DNA from: JACTOJ01 sp032335695
Lineage (GTDB): Bacteria > Bacillota > Clostridia > Clostridiales > Clostridiaceae
Reading direction: 5' to 3'
NCBI RefSeq assembly: GCF_032335695.1
Contig: NZ_JACTOJ010000021.1
Coordinates: 1 to 64,000, forward strand
DNA length: 64,000 nt
The notes under the pieces were generated by a model. The model searched no databases, had not been told where the DNA came from, and saw only the letters and a list, made by a program, of their open reading frames with translations. This document shows positions 17,986 through 26,127 of the stretch, piece after piece; position 1 is the first letter of the stretch, and each line of letters opens with the position of its first letter. The position numbers were made by a program, and so were the translations under genes.

Positions 17986-18007
17986 ATTAAAGAATAAAAT
18001 TAAGCAT

Positions 18008-18040
18008 TTTCACATGAAATTCATAAGTTTATGTTAAATT
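18008..18040 (+). promoter_or_regulatory. 11-bp direct-repeat promoter, site 3 (two-component genes)
   Basis: Two units, TTTCACATGAA (18008-18018) and ATTCATAAGTT (18019-18029), are followed by 5 nt and TAAATT at 18035-18040. It is the weakest match of the series but keeps the exact spacing. If real, it means the response regulator encoded next controls its own gene. Confidence 0.55.
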
Positions 18041-18090
18041 ATATATATACAATAATATTAAATTAATATAAAGGTATGTGAGGTCAAGCT

Positions 18091-18780
18091 ATGAATAATA
18101 TTCTAATTATCGAAGATGAAGTAAATGTATTGGATATATTAAAAGCTTATTTAGAAAAAGCAGGATATAACGTATGCGGTACTACAAGAGGTCTAAAAGG
18201 AATTAAATTATTTAAATCAATGGATTTTAAATTAATAATCCTTGATTTAATGTTACCTGATATAAGTGGAGAACAAGTCTGTAAAATAATAAGAGAAACA
18301 TCAAAAGTACATATCTTTATGCTTACTGCTAAAAGTAGCTTAAGTGATAAAATTGGAGGTTTAGAGATAGGTGCAGATGAATATTTGGTTAAACCGTTCA
18401 GTCCAAGAGAACTAACTGCAAGAGTAAATGCTTTATTTAGAAGAATTGGTACTGATGATGTTAAAGATGAATTATGTTTCAATGATGGGAATTTATTAGT
18501 AGATTATGAAAAAAGAGTAGTAAAATTTAAAGGAGAAGAAGTATCATTGACTCCAAATGAATTTGATATTTTATACGCACTTATCATTAATAAAGGGAAA
18601 GTTTTATCTAGAGAGCAACTAATAAATAAAATTGGCGGAATTGATTTTGATGGATATGATAGAACAATCGATGTACACATAAAAAATATTCGTAAGAAAA
18701 TCGAAGAAGATACTAGAAAACCTAAATATATAATAACTGTTGTGAAAGTAGGCTATAAATTCGGTGGTGACAATTATTGA
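18091..18780 (+). CDS. OmpR/PhoB-family response regulator
   Basis: A 229-residue regulator. The receiver domain (1-120) has the acidic pair in IIEDEVN, the phospho-acceptor Asp in LIILDLMLP near residue 53, Thr in MLTAKSS near 80 and Lys in LVKPFSP near 102. The winged-helix domain (about 128-229) has SLTPNEFDILYAL and the recognition helix GYDRTIDVHIKNIRKKI. Regulators of this class bind direct repeats with an 11-bp period, which is what occurs at thirteen promoters here, including its own. It is therefore the best candidate controller of the regulon. It overlaps the kinase gene by 4 nt. Confidence 0.92.
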   Translation: MNNILIIEDEVNVLDILKAYLEKAGYNVCGTTRGLKGIKLFKSMDFKLIILDLMLPDISGEQVCKIIRETSKVHIFMLTAKSSLSDKIGGLEIGADEYLVKPFSPRELTARVNALFRRIGTDDVKDELCFNDGNLLVDYEKRVVKFKGEEVSLTPNEFDILYALIINKGKVLSREQLINKIGGIDFDGYDRTIDVHIKNIRKKIEEDTRKPKYIITVVKVGYKFGGDNY

Positions 18781-20153
18781 AAAGTATTAGGAGAAAATTA
18801 AGTGTTTTATTTCTTGTATGTTCTCTTGCATCAATTTTATTAATAACTCTGTTTGTTAATTTTACTATAAATAAAAAGTTTGATGATTATATGCTAGATA
18901 GCCAAAATAAAAGATATGCGAATATAGTATCGTATTTTCAAGAAATATATAAGAGAGATGGAAAATGGGAGAATGAATCTGGAATTGAGTTGACAAAAGA
19001 AGCTTATATGGGAAATTATTGCTTAACACTTCTTGATAGCAATAAAAAGACTATATGGGGTATGAATGCTAATGACATTAAGAATAATATTCATTATAGT
19101 AATATGTTAATAAAGAATACGGGTGTTTATACATCTAAAAGATTTCAAATTGAAGTTAGCAATAGAATAGTTGGCTATGTAGATATAGGCCAATATTCAC
19201 CAGTTTTGGTATCAGATGAGGATGTTAATTTTAAACTTTCAATAAATCAGAGCATTGTTATTAGTGCAATATTAACGCTTATAATAATAGTGGCTATAAG
19301 TCTTTATTTTTCAAAGCAATTTTCCACTCCTATTTCTGAAGTTTCAAATATGTCTGTTAATCTGTCAAAAGGTAATTTTGATACTAAATCAGTTACAAAA
19401 AGTAATATTAAGGAATTGGAAAACTTGAGAAGCAGTGTAAATATATTAGCCAATAAACTAAAACATCAAGACATGCTTAGAAAGAGGTTAGTATCAGATA
19501 TATCTCATGAGATTAGGACTCCACTGAATGTTTTACAAAATAATTTAGAAGCTATGATTGATGGAGTTTTCCCAGTTAATGAAGAAAGGCTAAGATATTT
19601 AAATGATGAAGTAATCAGATTTGGTAAACTGCTAAATAATTTAGAAATATTAAAACAGTTTGAATCTGAAGGCATAAAGGTTAATTTTGAAACAGTAGAT
19701 ATATATCAACAATTAAAAATTGTTTGCCAAGACTTCTATATGAAGGCTAAAAACGAAAAAATTGACCTTGAATATACTGCCCAAAAAAATCAAGATTATC
19801 ACGTAATTGGAGATAAAGATAAATTAAAACAAGTATTTATAAATATAATATCAAATGCTATTAAATTTACAAAGGTTCAAGGAAAAGTAAATGTTAATAT
19901 ATATACAAATAATAAAAATATTATAGTAGAAATTTGTGACAACGGAGTTGGAATAAAGGAAGAGGATCTACCTTATATATTTGAAAGACTATATAGAGGT
20001 GATAAGAGTAGACATGCAATTGAAGGCAGTGGTATAGGTTTAACAATTGTTAAAAATATTTTAGATATTCATTTTGCAAACATAGAAGTAGATAGTAAAG
20101 AAAACGAGGGAACTAAATTTACTATATATTTTGATAAAGTTATTAATACTTAA
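18777..20153 (+). CDS. Sensor histidine kinase partner of the upstream regulator
   Basis: A 458-residue membrane kinase. It has two membrane helices (about 8-28 and 160-185) around a roughly 130-residue extracytoplasmic sensor domain that I do not recognise, then a HAMP region, the HisKA box SDISHEIRTPLN (His near 243), and the ATPase N, G1 and G2 boxes (IISNAIKF, DNGVGIKEED, GSGIGLTI). Translation begins at TTG 18777, overlapping the regulator's stop, behind GGTGGTGA. It resembles the kinase encoded at 35323-36714, so the two systems may be paralogous. Confidence 0.9.
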   Translation: MKSIRRKLSVLFLVCSLASILLITLFVNFTINKKFDDYMLDSQNKRYANIVSYFQEIYKRDGKWENESGIELTKEAYMGNYCLTLLDSNKKTIWGMNANDIKNNIHYSNMLIKNTGVYTSKRFQIEVSNRIVGYVDIGQYSPVLVSDEDVNFKLSINQSIVISAILTLIIIVAISLYFSKQFSTPISEVSNMSVNLSKGNFDTKSVTKSNIKELENLRSSVNILANKLKHQDMLRKRLVSDISHEIRTPLNVLQNNLEAMIDGVFPVNEERLRYLNDEVIRFGKLLNNLEILKQFESEGIKVNFETVDIYQQLKIVCQDFYMKAKNEKIDLEYTAQKNQDYHVIGDKDKLKQVFINIISNAIKFTKVQGKVNVNIYTNNKNIIVEICDNGVGIKEEDLPYIFERLYRGDKSRHAIEGSGIGLTIVKNILDIHFANIEVDSKENEGTKFTIYFDKVINT

Positions 20154-20161
20154 GAAGATGT

Positions 20162-20196
20162 AAGAACCTAATTTTTAGTTATTAGGTTCTTGTTTT
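20162..20196 (+). terminator. Terminator after the two-component genes
   Basis: AAGAACCTAA pairs exactly with TTAGGTTCTT over a 10-nt loop and is followed by GTTTT. It lies directly after the kinase stop codon. Confidence 0.8.
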
Positions 20197-20360
20197 GTAT
20201 AAATATTTAAGAATGCATGAATATATAATCTTCATATTGAATTTCATTAATTTTTTTTATTTATCGATAGCTTTTTCATGAAGAAGATCTTTCCTATATC
20301 ATGAAGTAATGTAATAATTTCTAAAGAATTAAGTATATTCTCATTTAGTTTTATTTGTTT

Positions 20361-20393
20361 CTTCATATTTACTTCATAACAGAGAGTTATATT
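20361..20393 (+). promoter_or_regulatory. 11-bp direct-repeat promoter, site 4 (YHS protein)
   Basis: CTTCATATTTA (20361-20371) and CTTCATAACAG (20372-20382) are followed by 5 nt and TATATT (20388-20393). It is a clear copy of the shared element, about 50 nt before the start codon at 20445. Confidence 0.72.
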
Positions 20394-20444
20394 CTATACA
20401 AGGGGATTCAAAAAAATGAAAATATAAAGTAAGGAGTGCTTTTT

Positions 20445-20777
20445 ATGGAGTTTTTAGCTAATAATTGGTTATATATTTTGTTTGCAGGATTAATGATTTT
20501 TATGATGGTAAAAGGAGGAGGTTGCTGCGGAGGACATTCTCATAAAAATGAATCAAATAATAGTCATTCTCATGGTGGCGGATGCTGTGGCGGAGGTTCA
20601 AAGCATAATAATAGTGATGAGAATAGTAAGCAAATTAATCAATCAAAACTAGTCAAGGATCCAATATGTGGGATGATGGTAAATCCAGAAACTTCAATAA
20701 AGGAAATAATTAATAATCAGACATATTACTTTTGCAGTGAGGGCTGTAGAAGAGAATTTATTAAAGAGGAAGGCTAA
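20445..20777 (+). CDS. Membrane-anchored His/Cys-rich YHS-domain protein
   Basis: A 110-residue protein. It has one N-terminal membrane helix (about 5-25), a Gly/His/Cys-rich linker with two GGGCCGG-like clusters and several HSH motifs, and a C-terminal YHS domain (residues 70-110: KDPICGMMV, then YYFCSEGCRREF). YHS domains coordinate metals through these Cys residues and occur in copper and mercury transporters. ATG 20445 is chosen because AAGGAG ends 8 nt before it; GTG 20436 overlaps that site. It stands alone, just upstream of CopA. Metal buffering or delivery at the membrane is the likely role. Confidence 0.8.
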   Translation: MEFLANNWLYILFAGLMIFMMVKGGGCCGGHSHKNESNNSHSHGGGCCGGGSKHNNSDENSKQINQSKLVKDPICGMMVNPETSIKEIINNQTYYFCSEGCRREFIKEEG

Positions 20778-20816
20778 TTATAGATTTTAAGTCAGAAAAA
20801 AATAATGTTTTTTACA

Positions 20817-20850
20817 TTCATACCACCCCGGTACAGTGGGGTGGTATGAA
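20817..20850. promoter_or_regulatory. Perfect GC-rich palindrome, possible CsoR-type copper operator
   Basis: TTCATACCACCCC and GGGGTGGTATGAA form a perfect 13-bp inverted repeat around the 8-nt spacer GGTACAGT. It stands out in AT-rich DNA. CsoR operators have a central ACCC...GGGT inverted repeat of this kind. The palindrome lies 240 bp before copA. Neither strand has a T-run after it, so it is not a standard terminator. No csoR gene is in the window. Confidence 0.4.
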
Positions 20851-21089
20851 TAAAAAAACAAAAAGGTATTTCAATCATTATAAAAGGTAAGTTTATGGGA
20901 TTATTAAAAGGATGGAAAGGGAAAAATATTGTGTAAGTGGTTGTAAAAATATTTCATAGATTCATAGGAGATTTAAAATACAACAAAGTTAAAGTAATAA
21001 ATTAAAAATTAATAAGCTTAAATATAATGACTCATCGAATAAAAGGTATTAAAACAATAATTGAAAATAATAAAAGAGAGGTGTAAATC
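20851..21089. other. Leader region before copA
   Basis: This stretch holds no gene. A 13-codon open frame (ATG near 20895 behind AAAAGG) could be a leader peptide but has no support. A TATAAT at 21023-21028 is a possible -10 for copA without the 11-bp repeats, so copA seems to be controlled separately from the surrounding genes. Confidence 0.35.
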
Positions 21090-23546
21090 TTGGAAAAAAG
21101 TTTTAAAATAGAGGGAATGACTTGTGTAGCTTGTGCAAAAGCTGTAGAAAGGGCTTCTAAGAAATTGCAAGGTGTTGTTGAAGCAAATGTAAACTTTGCT
21201 ACTGAAAAGCTAAATATAAGTTTTGATGAATCAAAAATATCTATATCAGATATACAAGGTGCTGTTGAAAAAGTAGGTTATAAAGCTATAATTGAAGCAA
21301 ATAGCAAAACTTTTAAGATAGAAGGGATGACTTGCGCTGCATGTGCCAAAAACATTGAAAGAGTAACTAGAAAGCTTGATGGCGTAATTGAATCTAATGT
21401 AAATTTTGCAACGGAAAATTTAAATATAAGTTATGAGCCATTAAAGCTTAAGGTTTCTGATATAAAAAAGGCTGTAGAACAGGCCGGATATAAAGCCCTG
21501 GATAAGGAAGTTTCAATTGATGAAGATAGAAAAAAGAAAGAGAAAGAAATAAAATTATTATGGAAGAAGTTTATTATTTCAGTTGTATTTACAGTGCCAC
21601 TTCTTGCCATTGCAATGGGACATATGCTGGGAGACAGGTTTGGATATAGTCTTCCAGAAATTATCGATCCTATGCTGAATCCTAAAAACTTTGGCATAGT
21701 TCAGCTAGCTTTAGTAATACCAGTTATAATTGCAGGAAATAGATTTTTTAGAATTGGTTATAAATCTTTAGTAAGAAAAAGTCCTAATATGGATTCATTA
21801 ATAGCACTTGGTACTTCCGCAGCATTTTTATATGGAATATTTGCAATAATACAGATTTTTAGTGGTAATAATAAGTATACAAATGATTTATACTTTGAAT
21901 CTGCTGGGGTAATTATAACTCTAATAACCTTAGGCAAATATTTAGAAGCTGTAACAAAAGGAAAGACTTCTGAAGCTATTAAAAAGCTTATGGGACTTGT
22001 TCCTAAGACCGCAATGATAATAAAAGACGGAAAAGAAATAGAAATTTCAATAGATGAGGTTGAAGTAGGAGACATTATACTTGTTAAGCCTGGTGAAAAA
22101 ATGCCTGTTGATGGGGAAGTAGTTGAAGGAATGACTTCTGTGGATGAATCCATGCTTACAGGAGAAAGCATACCTGTAGAAAAGATAATTGGCGACAAGA
22201 TAATTGGCGCAAGTATCAATAAAAATGGTTCTATAAAATATAAGGCTACTAAAGTGGGTAAAGACACGGCATTAGCCCAAATTATAAAATTAGTAGAAGA
22301 TGCTCAAGGTTCAAAAGCTCCTATTGCAAAGTTAGCGGATATTATTTCAGGTTATTTTGTTCCAGTTGTTATGAGCATTGCAGTTCTATCAGCCTTAGCA
22401 TGGTATTTCTTTGGAGGTGAAACTGCGATATTTGCACTTACTATATTTATATCAGTACTTGTAATAGCTTGTCCATGTGCTTTAGGACTTGCGACCCCAA
22501 CTGCAATAATGGTTGGTACAGGTAAAGGAGCAGAATATGGAGTTTTGATTAAGAGTGGAGTAGCTTTAGAAACTGCTCACAAAGTAAAGACTATCGTATT
22601 TGACAAGACAGGCACCATAACAGAAGGAAAACCGAAGGTTACAAATGTAATTGTAGCAGGTAGCATATCAGAAGATAATTTATTACAACTAGCAGCATGT
22701 GCAGAAAAAGGCTCTGAACACCCACTTGGAGAAGCTATAGTAAGGGAAGCTGAGGAAAAAAATTTAGAACTTAAAAAGTTGGACTTTTTCAAAGCAATAC
22801 CTGGGCATGGAATTGAAGTGAAGATTTGTGGTAAGGATATCCTACTAGGTAATAGAAAACTTATGATGGAAAGAAATATTTCATTAGAAAATTTAGAGGA
22901 AACTTCACATACCTTTGCAAGCGAAGGCAAAACACCTATGTACGTAGCAATTGATGAAAAAATAGCAGGGATAATCGCAGTTGCTGACACTGTTGAGGAA
23001 AATAGTAAAAAGGCAATTGATCAACTTCATAAAATGGGAATAGAAGTGGTAATGATTACAGGAGATAATAAAGGAACTGCTGAGGCAATAGCTAAGCAAG
23101 TAGGCATAGATAGAATTTTAGCGGAAGTTCTTCCACAAGATAAGGCTAATGAGGTTAAGAAACTTCAATCTGAAGGAAAGAAAGTTGGTATGGTCGGAGA
23201 TGGCATAAATGATGCTCCAGCTCTAGCTCAAGCAGATATAGGTATTGCTATAGGCTCTGGTACAGACGTTGCTATGGAGTCAGCTGATATAGTTCTTATG
23301 AGAAGTGATCTTATGGATGTACCCACAGCAATTCAGTTAAGTAAGAAGACAATAACTAATATCAAAGAAAATTTATTTTGGGCTTTTGGATACAATACTT
23401 TAGGAATACCTGTAGCTATGGGAATTTTATATGTTTTTGGAGGACCTCTTTTAAATCCTATTATAGCGGCATCAGCTATGAGCTTTAGTTCAGTATCTGT
23501 TTTATTAAATGCATTAAGATTAAAGAGCTTTAAGCCAGCAAGATAA
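21090..23546 (+). CDS. copA: Copper-exporting P1B-type ATPase
   Basis: An 818-residue Cu(I) exporter. Two N-terminal HMA domains carry GMTCVAC and GMTCAAC. The transmembrane metal site is CPC in VIACPCALGLATP near 461. The ATPase core has TGES, DKTGT near 505, the HP locus SEHPLGEA and GDGINDAPALAQ. The C-terminal helix pair has YN and MxxSS-type Met/Ser residues (NTLG, AMSFSSVSV). The TTG start at 21090 is 8 nt after GAGAGGTG. A CopZ chaperone follows. Unlike its neighbours, it lacks the 11-bp-repeat promoter. Confidence 0.95.
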   Translation: MEKSFKIEGMTCVACAKAVERASKKLQGVVEANVNFATEKLNISFDESKISISDIQGAVEKVGYKAIIEANSKTFKIEGMTCAACAKNIERVTRKLDGVIESNVNFATENLNISYEPLKLKVSDIKKAVEQAGYKALDKEVSIDEDRKKKEKEIKLLWKKFIISVVFTVPLLAIAMGHMLGDRFGYSLPEIIDPMLNPKNFGIVQLALVIPVIIAGNRFFRIGYKSLVRKSPNMDSLIALGTSAAFLYGIFAIIQIFSGNNKYTNDLYFESAGVIITLITLGKYLEAVTKGKTSEAIKKLMGLVPKTAMIIKDGKEIEISIDEVEVGDIILVKPGEKMPVDGEVVEGMTSVDESMLTGESIPVEKIIGDKIIGASINKNGSIKYKATKVGKDTALAQIIKLVEDAQGSKAPIAKLADIISGYFVPVVMSIAVLSALAWYFFGGETAIFALTIFISVLVIACPCALGLATPTAIMVGTGKGAEYGVLIKSGVALETAHKVKTIVFDKTGTITEGKPKVTNVIVAGSISEDNLLQLAACAEKGSEHPLGEAIVREAEEKNLELKKLDFFKAIPGHGIEVKICGKDILLGNRKLMMERNISLENLEETSHTFASEGKTPMYVAIDEKIAGIIAVADTVEENSKKAIDQLHKMGIEVVMITGDNKGTAEAIAKQVGIDRILAEVLPQDKANEVKKLQSEGKKVGMVGDGINDAPALAQADIGIAIGSGTDVAMESADIVLMRSDLMDVPTAIQLSKKTITNIKENLFWAFGYNTLGIPVAMGILYVFGGPLLNPIIAASAMSFSSVSVLLNALRLKSFKPAR

Positions 23547-23613
23547 CTGATGACTTTATAACCTAATAAATATTAAATAAATATATAGCTTTTATAAATT
23601 AGGAGGAATAGCA

Positions 23614-23829
23614 ATGAAAAAGAAAATATTAGTTGAAGGAATGAGCTGTGGACATTGTGTTAGCCATGTTAAGGAGGCATTAAGTGAATTAAAGAGAGTA
23701 ACTAGTGTTAATGTAAATCTGGATTTTAAGACAGTAATAATTGAAGCAACATCAGATATAGCTGACGAGGAAATAAAATCAGCCATAGACGAAGTCGGAT
23801 ATGATGTTGTTAGAATAGAAAACCTATAA
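23614..23829 (+). CDS. copZ: CopZ-like copper chaperone (single HMA domain)
   Basis: A 71-residue ferredoxin-fold HMA protein with the metal motif GMSCGHCVSHV near residue 10 and the usual beta-alpha-beta pattern. It passes Cu(I) to the ATPase HMA domains. It follows copA by 67 nt behind TAGGAGG with no promoter of its own visible, so it is probably co-transcribed. Confidence 0.88.
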   Translation: MKKKILVEGMSCGHCVSHVKEALSELKRVTSVNVNLDFKTVIIEATSDIADEEIKSAIDEVGYDVVRIENL

Positions 23830-23860
23830 TCTTAAATAAAGATATTGGATAATTAAGAGA

Positions 23861-23898
23861 AAAGAGTCTTTAAGTAAATTTTTTAAAGGCTCTTTTTT
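23861..23898 (+). terminator. Terminator after copZ
   Basis: AAAGAGTCTTTAA pairs with TTAAAGGCTCTTT with one mismatch, followed by a T-run. It lies between copZ and the convergent nuclease-like gene. Confidence 0.75.
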
Positions 23899-23917
23899 AA
23901 GCTAAGGTTTTTAATGA

Positions 23918-25168
23918 TTATTTAGAGAGCTTTAACAATATATTATAGTCACATCCAAGCTTGCAAATACTATCGCAGTGTTTATATAAATCAGAAAAAA
24001 GTATATATTTGAAAGAAACATTATTTGTATTACTTAGTGATGGTCGTACAAGTTGAGCTATTATTTCCTTCTCTCTAGAATCAGGAGCTACAAGGAAAAA
24101 GTTATATTTTTTATCTCCAAGAGAGGTGGCTAAATCGCTAAGACGTAGTATGCCAGAATATATAGATGTACTTTTTTCTATTTCAAATGCACATTCAATT
24201 TGATTGCTATTCTTTTTTAACCAAATTACATCTATTAATGAAACTGTTTTACTAACATCAGATGTAAGACCCATTTTAGGTAAATTAGGTATAGTCAAAA
24301 AATTTAAATTTTTGCCATCCATGATTTTATTTCTGTCATTACTTGCCACAAAGACATCATACCCTAAGCTACTACCCATCTCAGTAAGTAAAAATTGCAT
24401 CTTCAAATGTTCATTTTCTTGCTTAATTTCTTTTTCCATTTCATCATGACGTTTCTTAATTACAGCGTCAAGTTTTTTCTTTTCAATGTTTAATGCAGTT
24501 TCCCAATTTTCAGTAATTGCAATTTTACCTATACCGATATCAAATAAAAGACCACATAAAGCGCCCAAATCCTTTGAAAGATACTGTATAAAATTTCCAT
24601 TAACCTTTAATATAGTTTCTCTCATGGATAGGTAATCTGACCAAGAACCAAGTTTCTTTTTTTCATTGAAAAGTGCATTGAATCCATTTAGAATGGCTGT
24701 ATTAAACGGCGGAATAATTGTAGGGTGAATAAAATATAAAATATTAGCTACAGCTGGTCCAAGGCCTTTTATGTTGCACTCATCCAATTTTATTATTTCT
24801 CTTATGATTTTCTCTTCAATGTTTGTTGATAAACAATTTTCCAAGAATTGTCCAAAAATAATTTTATTATTTTCATTTTCATAGATATCAGGTATTCTAA
24901 GTTTTGGCTTCCAATAAAATGGATGAGCTGCTCCAATAAATACTTGCTTTTGTTCAGTAATACAGTTTAAAACAAACTCTAATGGTGATCCTTTAAAGTC
25001 TGTTCCGAAAGTATTATTTTTAATAGAATCAATAGTATTAATTACACCACGACGGATTGTTCTAAAAGCTTTTAAACGTGTATTATTATCAATAAACCAA
25101 CTATTATAAACAGATTCGGAGTCTTGTTTATATATTTGTATTAAATCACTAAAATTTGAACTATTCAA
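23918..25168 (-). CDS. Unrecognised nuclease-like protein (HhH-like N-terminus, restriction-like C-terminus)
   Basis: A 416-residue soluble protein I cannot assign to a named family. The N-terminal half contains a helix-hairpin-helix-like segment (IKGLGPAVANILYFIHP near residue 130, then PPFNTAILNGF). A Glu/Lys-rich coiled segment (230-260) separates it from the C-terminal domain. That domain has SLIDVIWLKK and ECAFEIEKSTSIYSGILRLSDLA (residues 310-355), a pattern found in restriction-endonuclease-like domains. No methyltransferase or partner gene is adjacent, and it stands alone on the minus strand among metal genes. A solitary defence or repair nuclease is possible. Confidence 0.5.
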   Translation of the reverse strand: MNSSNFSDLIQIYKQDSESVYNSWFIDNNTRLKAFRTIRRGVINTIDSIKNNTFGTDFKGSPLEFVLNCITEQKQVFIGAAHPFYWKPKLRIPDIYENENNKIIFGQFLENCLSTNIEEKIIREIIKLDECNIKGLGPAVANILYFIHPTIIPPFNTAILNGFNALFNEKKKLGSWSDYLSMRETILKVNGNFIQYLSKDLGALCGLLFDIGIGKIAITENWETALNIEKKKLDAVIKKRHDEMEKEIKQENEHLKMQFLLTEMGSSLGYDVFVASNDRNKIMDGKNLNFLTIPNLPKMGLTSDVSKTVSLIDVIWLKKNSNQIECAFEIEKSTSIYSGILRLSDLATSLGDKKYNFFLVAPDSREKEIIAQLVRPSLSNTNNVSFKYILFSDLYKHCDSICKLGCDYNILLKLSK

Positions 25169-25627
25169 TGTTATATTCCTTTCTTATTCATAATTTATGT
25201 ATAAATATATTATATAAGTTCTAGATAGAAAACGTATAGTTTTTTTTAAGTTCTATTTATATAAGTGAAGATGAAATTAATAGTAATCGAGATAGTGAAT
25301 GAAATAATATTGAGTGACTTTTTATAGTTATTACACTAGAACATATTATTTAAGTGTACCCTAGTAACTATATGAAGTTCAGAGTGTACAATAAATTAAA
25401 AAATCAACTAATATAAATTGTCATTGACTTGATATTCCTAATATAGATGGTGTGACTGATGTTGGGCTATCTCCTAGAAATATTTTGATTATAAATTCAA
25501 AATAATTAATCTGCTTGTCACACATATGTATCATACTAATCGTAATGATCACAAGCAGTAAATGATAAGATTAGAAGTAGCGTTAATTATTAATATTAAT
25601 TATTTTTATATTTAAATATTAAATTAT
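25169..25627. other. Gene-free stretch
   Basis: About 460 bp with no supported gene. Near 25430-25505 one frame reads DIPNIDGVTDVGLSPRNIL before a stop, which could be a scrap of a decayed gene. CTGCTTGT near 25511 and ACAAGCAG near 25551 form a small inverted repeat. Nothing else is recognisable. Confidence 0.4.
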
Positions 25628-25660
25628 AAAAGCAGCGCAAATTAAGTTTTGGCTGCTTCT
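25628..25660 (-). terminator. Terminator of the SHOCT gene
   Basis: AAAAGCAGC and GCTGCTT form a stem; on the minus strand it is followed by a T-rich tract. It lies 25 bp beyond the SHOCT stop codon and resembles the hairpin at 33315-33362. Confidence 0.65.
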
Positions 25661-25684
25661 GCAATAAAAGTATAAAATTAATTA

Positions 25685-25876
25685 TTATTTTAAAATTGAT
25701 CTTCTCTTTACATATTCTTCTTCATCTATTTCTCCATTAGCAAATCTTCTATCTAAAATATCTAATGCATTATTATGGTGGTGACTAGATATTCCACCAA
25801 TTAAATTGTTCTTATTGGCAAAAGGACTTAAATAGAAGAATATAAAAATAAGTAATATTATTGGTAAAAGCATCAT
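25685..25876 (-). CDS. Small membrane protein with C-terminal SHOCT domain
   Basis: A 63-residue protein. It starts MMLLPIILLIFIFFYL (one membrane helix) and ends in a SHOCT motif (ALDILDRRFANGEIDEEEYVKRRSIL), with a HHH cluster between. The ATG at 25876 is set by AAAGGAGAG upstream. The longer frame opening at 25954 is excluded because the promoter element (25905-25937) lies inside it. SHOCT tails are short oligomerisation modules often found in copper-associated small proteins of clostridia. It is divergent from the Met-rich gene at 26128. Confidence 0.8.
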   Translation of the reverse strand: MMLLPIILLIFIFFYLSPFANKNNLIGGISSHHHNNALDILDRRFANGEIDEEEYVKRRSILK

Positions 25877-25904
25877 AGATTTTATCTCTCCTTTCTTTAG
25901 TTGT

Positions 25905-25937
25905 ATTTTATCTCGAAATTGTGGAGAAAATAAGGAG
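25905..25937 (-). promoter_or_regulatory. 11-bp direct-repeat promoter, site 5 (SHOCT protein)
   Basis: On the minus strand CTCCTTATTTT and CTCCACAATTT are followed by 5 nt and TAAAAT (25910-25905). Both units have C for T at the third position, as in site 6 on the other side of this divergent pair. Confidence 0.65.
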
Positions 25938-26052
25938 AAAGTAATTATTTCCATAAATGACTAATAGACTATTGTTATTTATATCATAATCTTTGTTTGC
26001 TTAATTTCTAGAAGATATATTAATTTAAAAGTATTCTTTTCTTAATTTTAAT

Positions 26053-26085
26053 CTCCACAATTCCTCCATAATTTTTATATACAAT
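26053..26085 (+). promoter_or_regulatory. 11-bp direct-repeat promoter, site 6 (Met-rich protein)
   Basis: CTCCACAATTC (26053-26063) and CTCCATAATTT (26064-26074), a 5-nt gap, then TACAAT (26080-26085). The leader to GTG 26128 is about 30 nt. Confidence 0.68.
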
Positions 26086-26127
26086 ATGCTTATAGAAACA
26101 AGTTGATTAGAAAAGGAGAAATTAAAA

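Noticed and set aside
18000..20200. nuoE, nuoF and nuoG near the complex I genes
   Set aside because: The downstream genes are a two-component system and the upstream ones belong to quinone synthesis. No flavin/NADH-binding or 75-kDa type sequence is present in the window.
20230..20260. Further copy of the 11-bp element after the first kinase gene (CTTCATATTGA plus ATTTCATTAAT)
   Set aside because: No -10 occurs at the required distance and no gene follows closely. It is probably chance in AT-rich DNA.
20270..20320. Minus-strand CTTCATG pair between the kinase and the YHS gene
   Set aside because: The two copies are 23 bp apart rather than 22, no -10 follows and no minus-strand gene lies downstream.
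20817..20850. The palindrome as an ordinary rho-independent terminator
   Set aside because: A-rich rather than T-rich sequence follows on the plus strand, and on the minus strand no T-run follows directly either.
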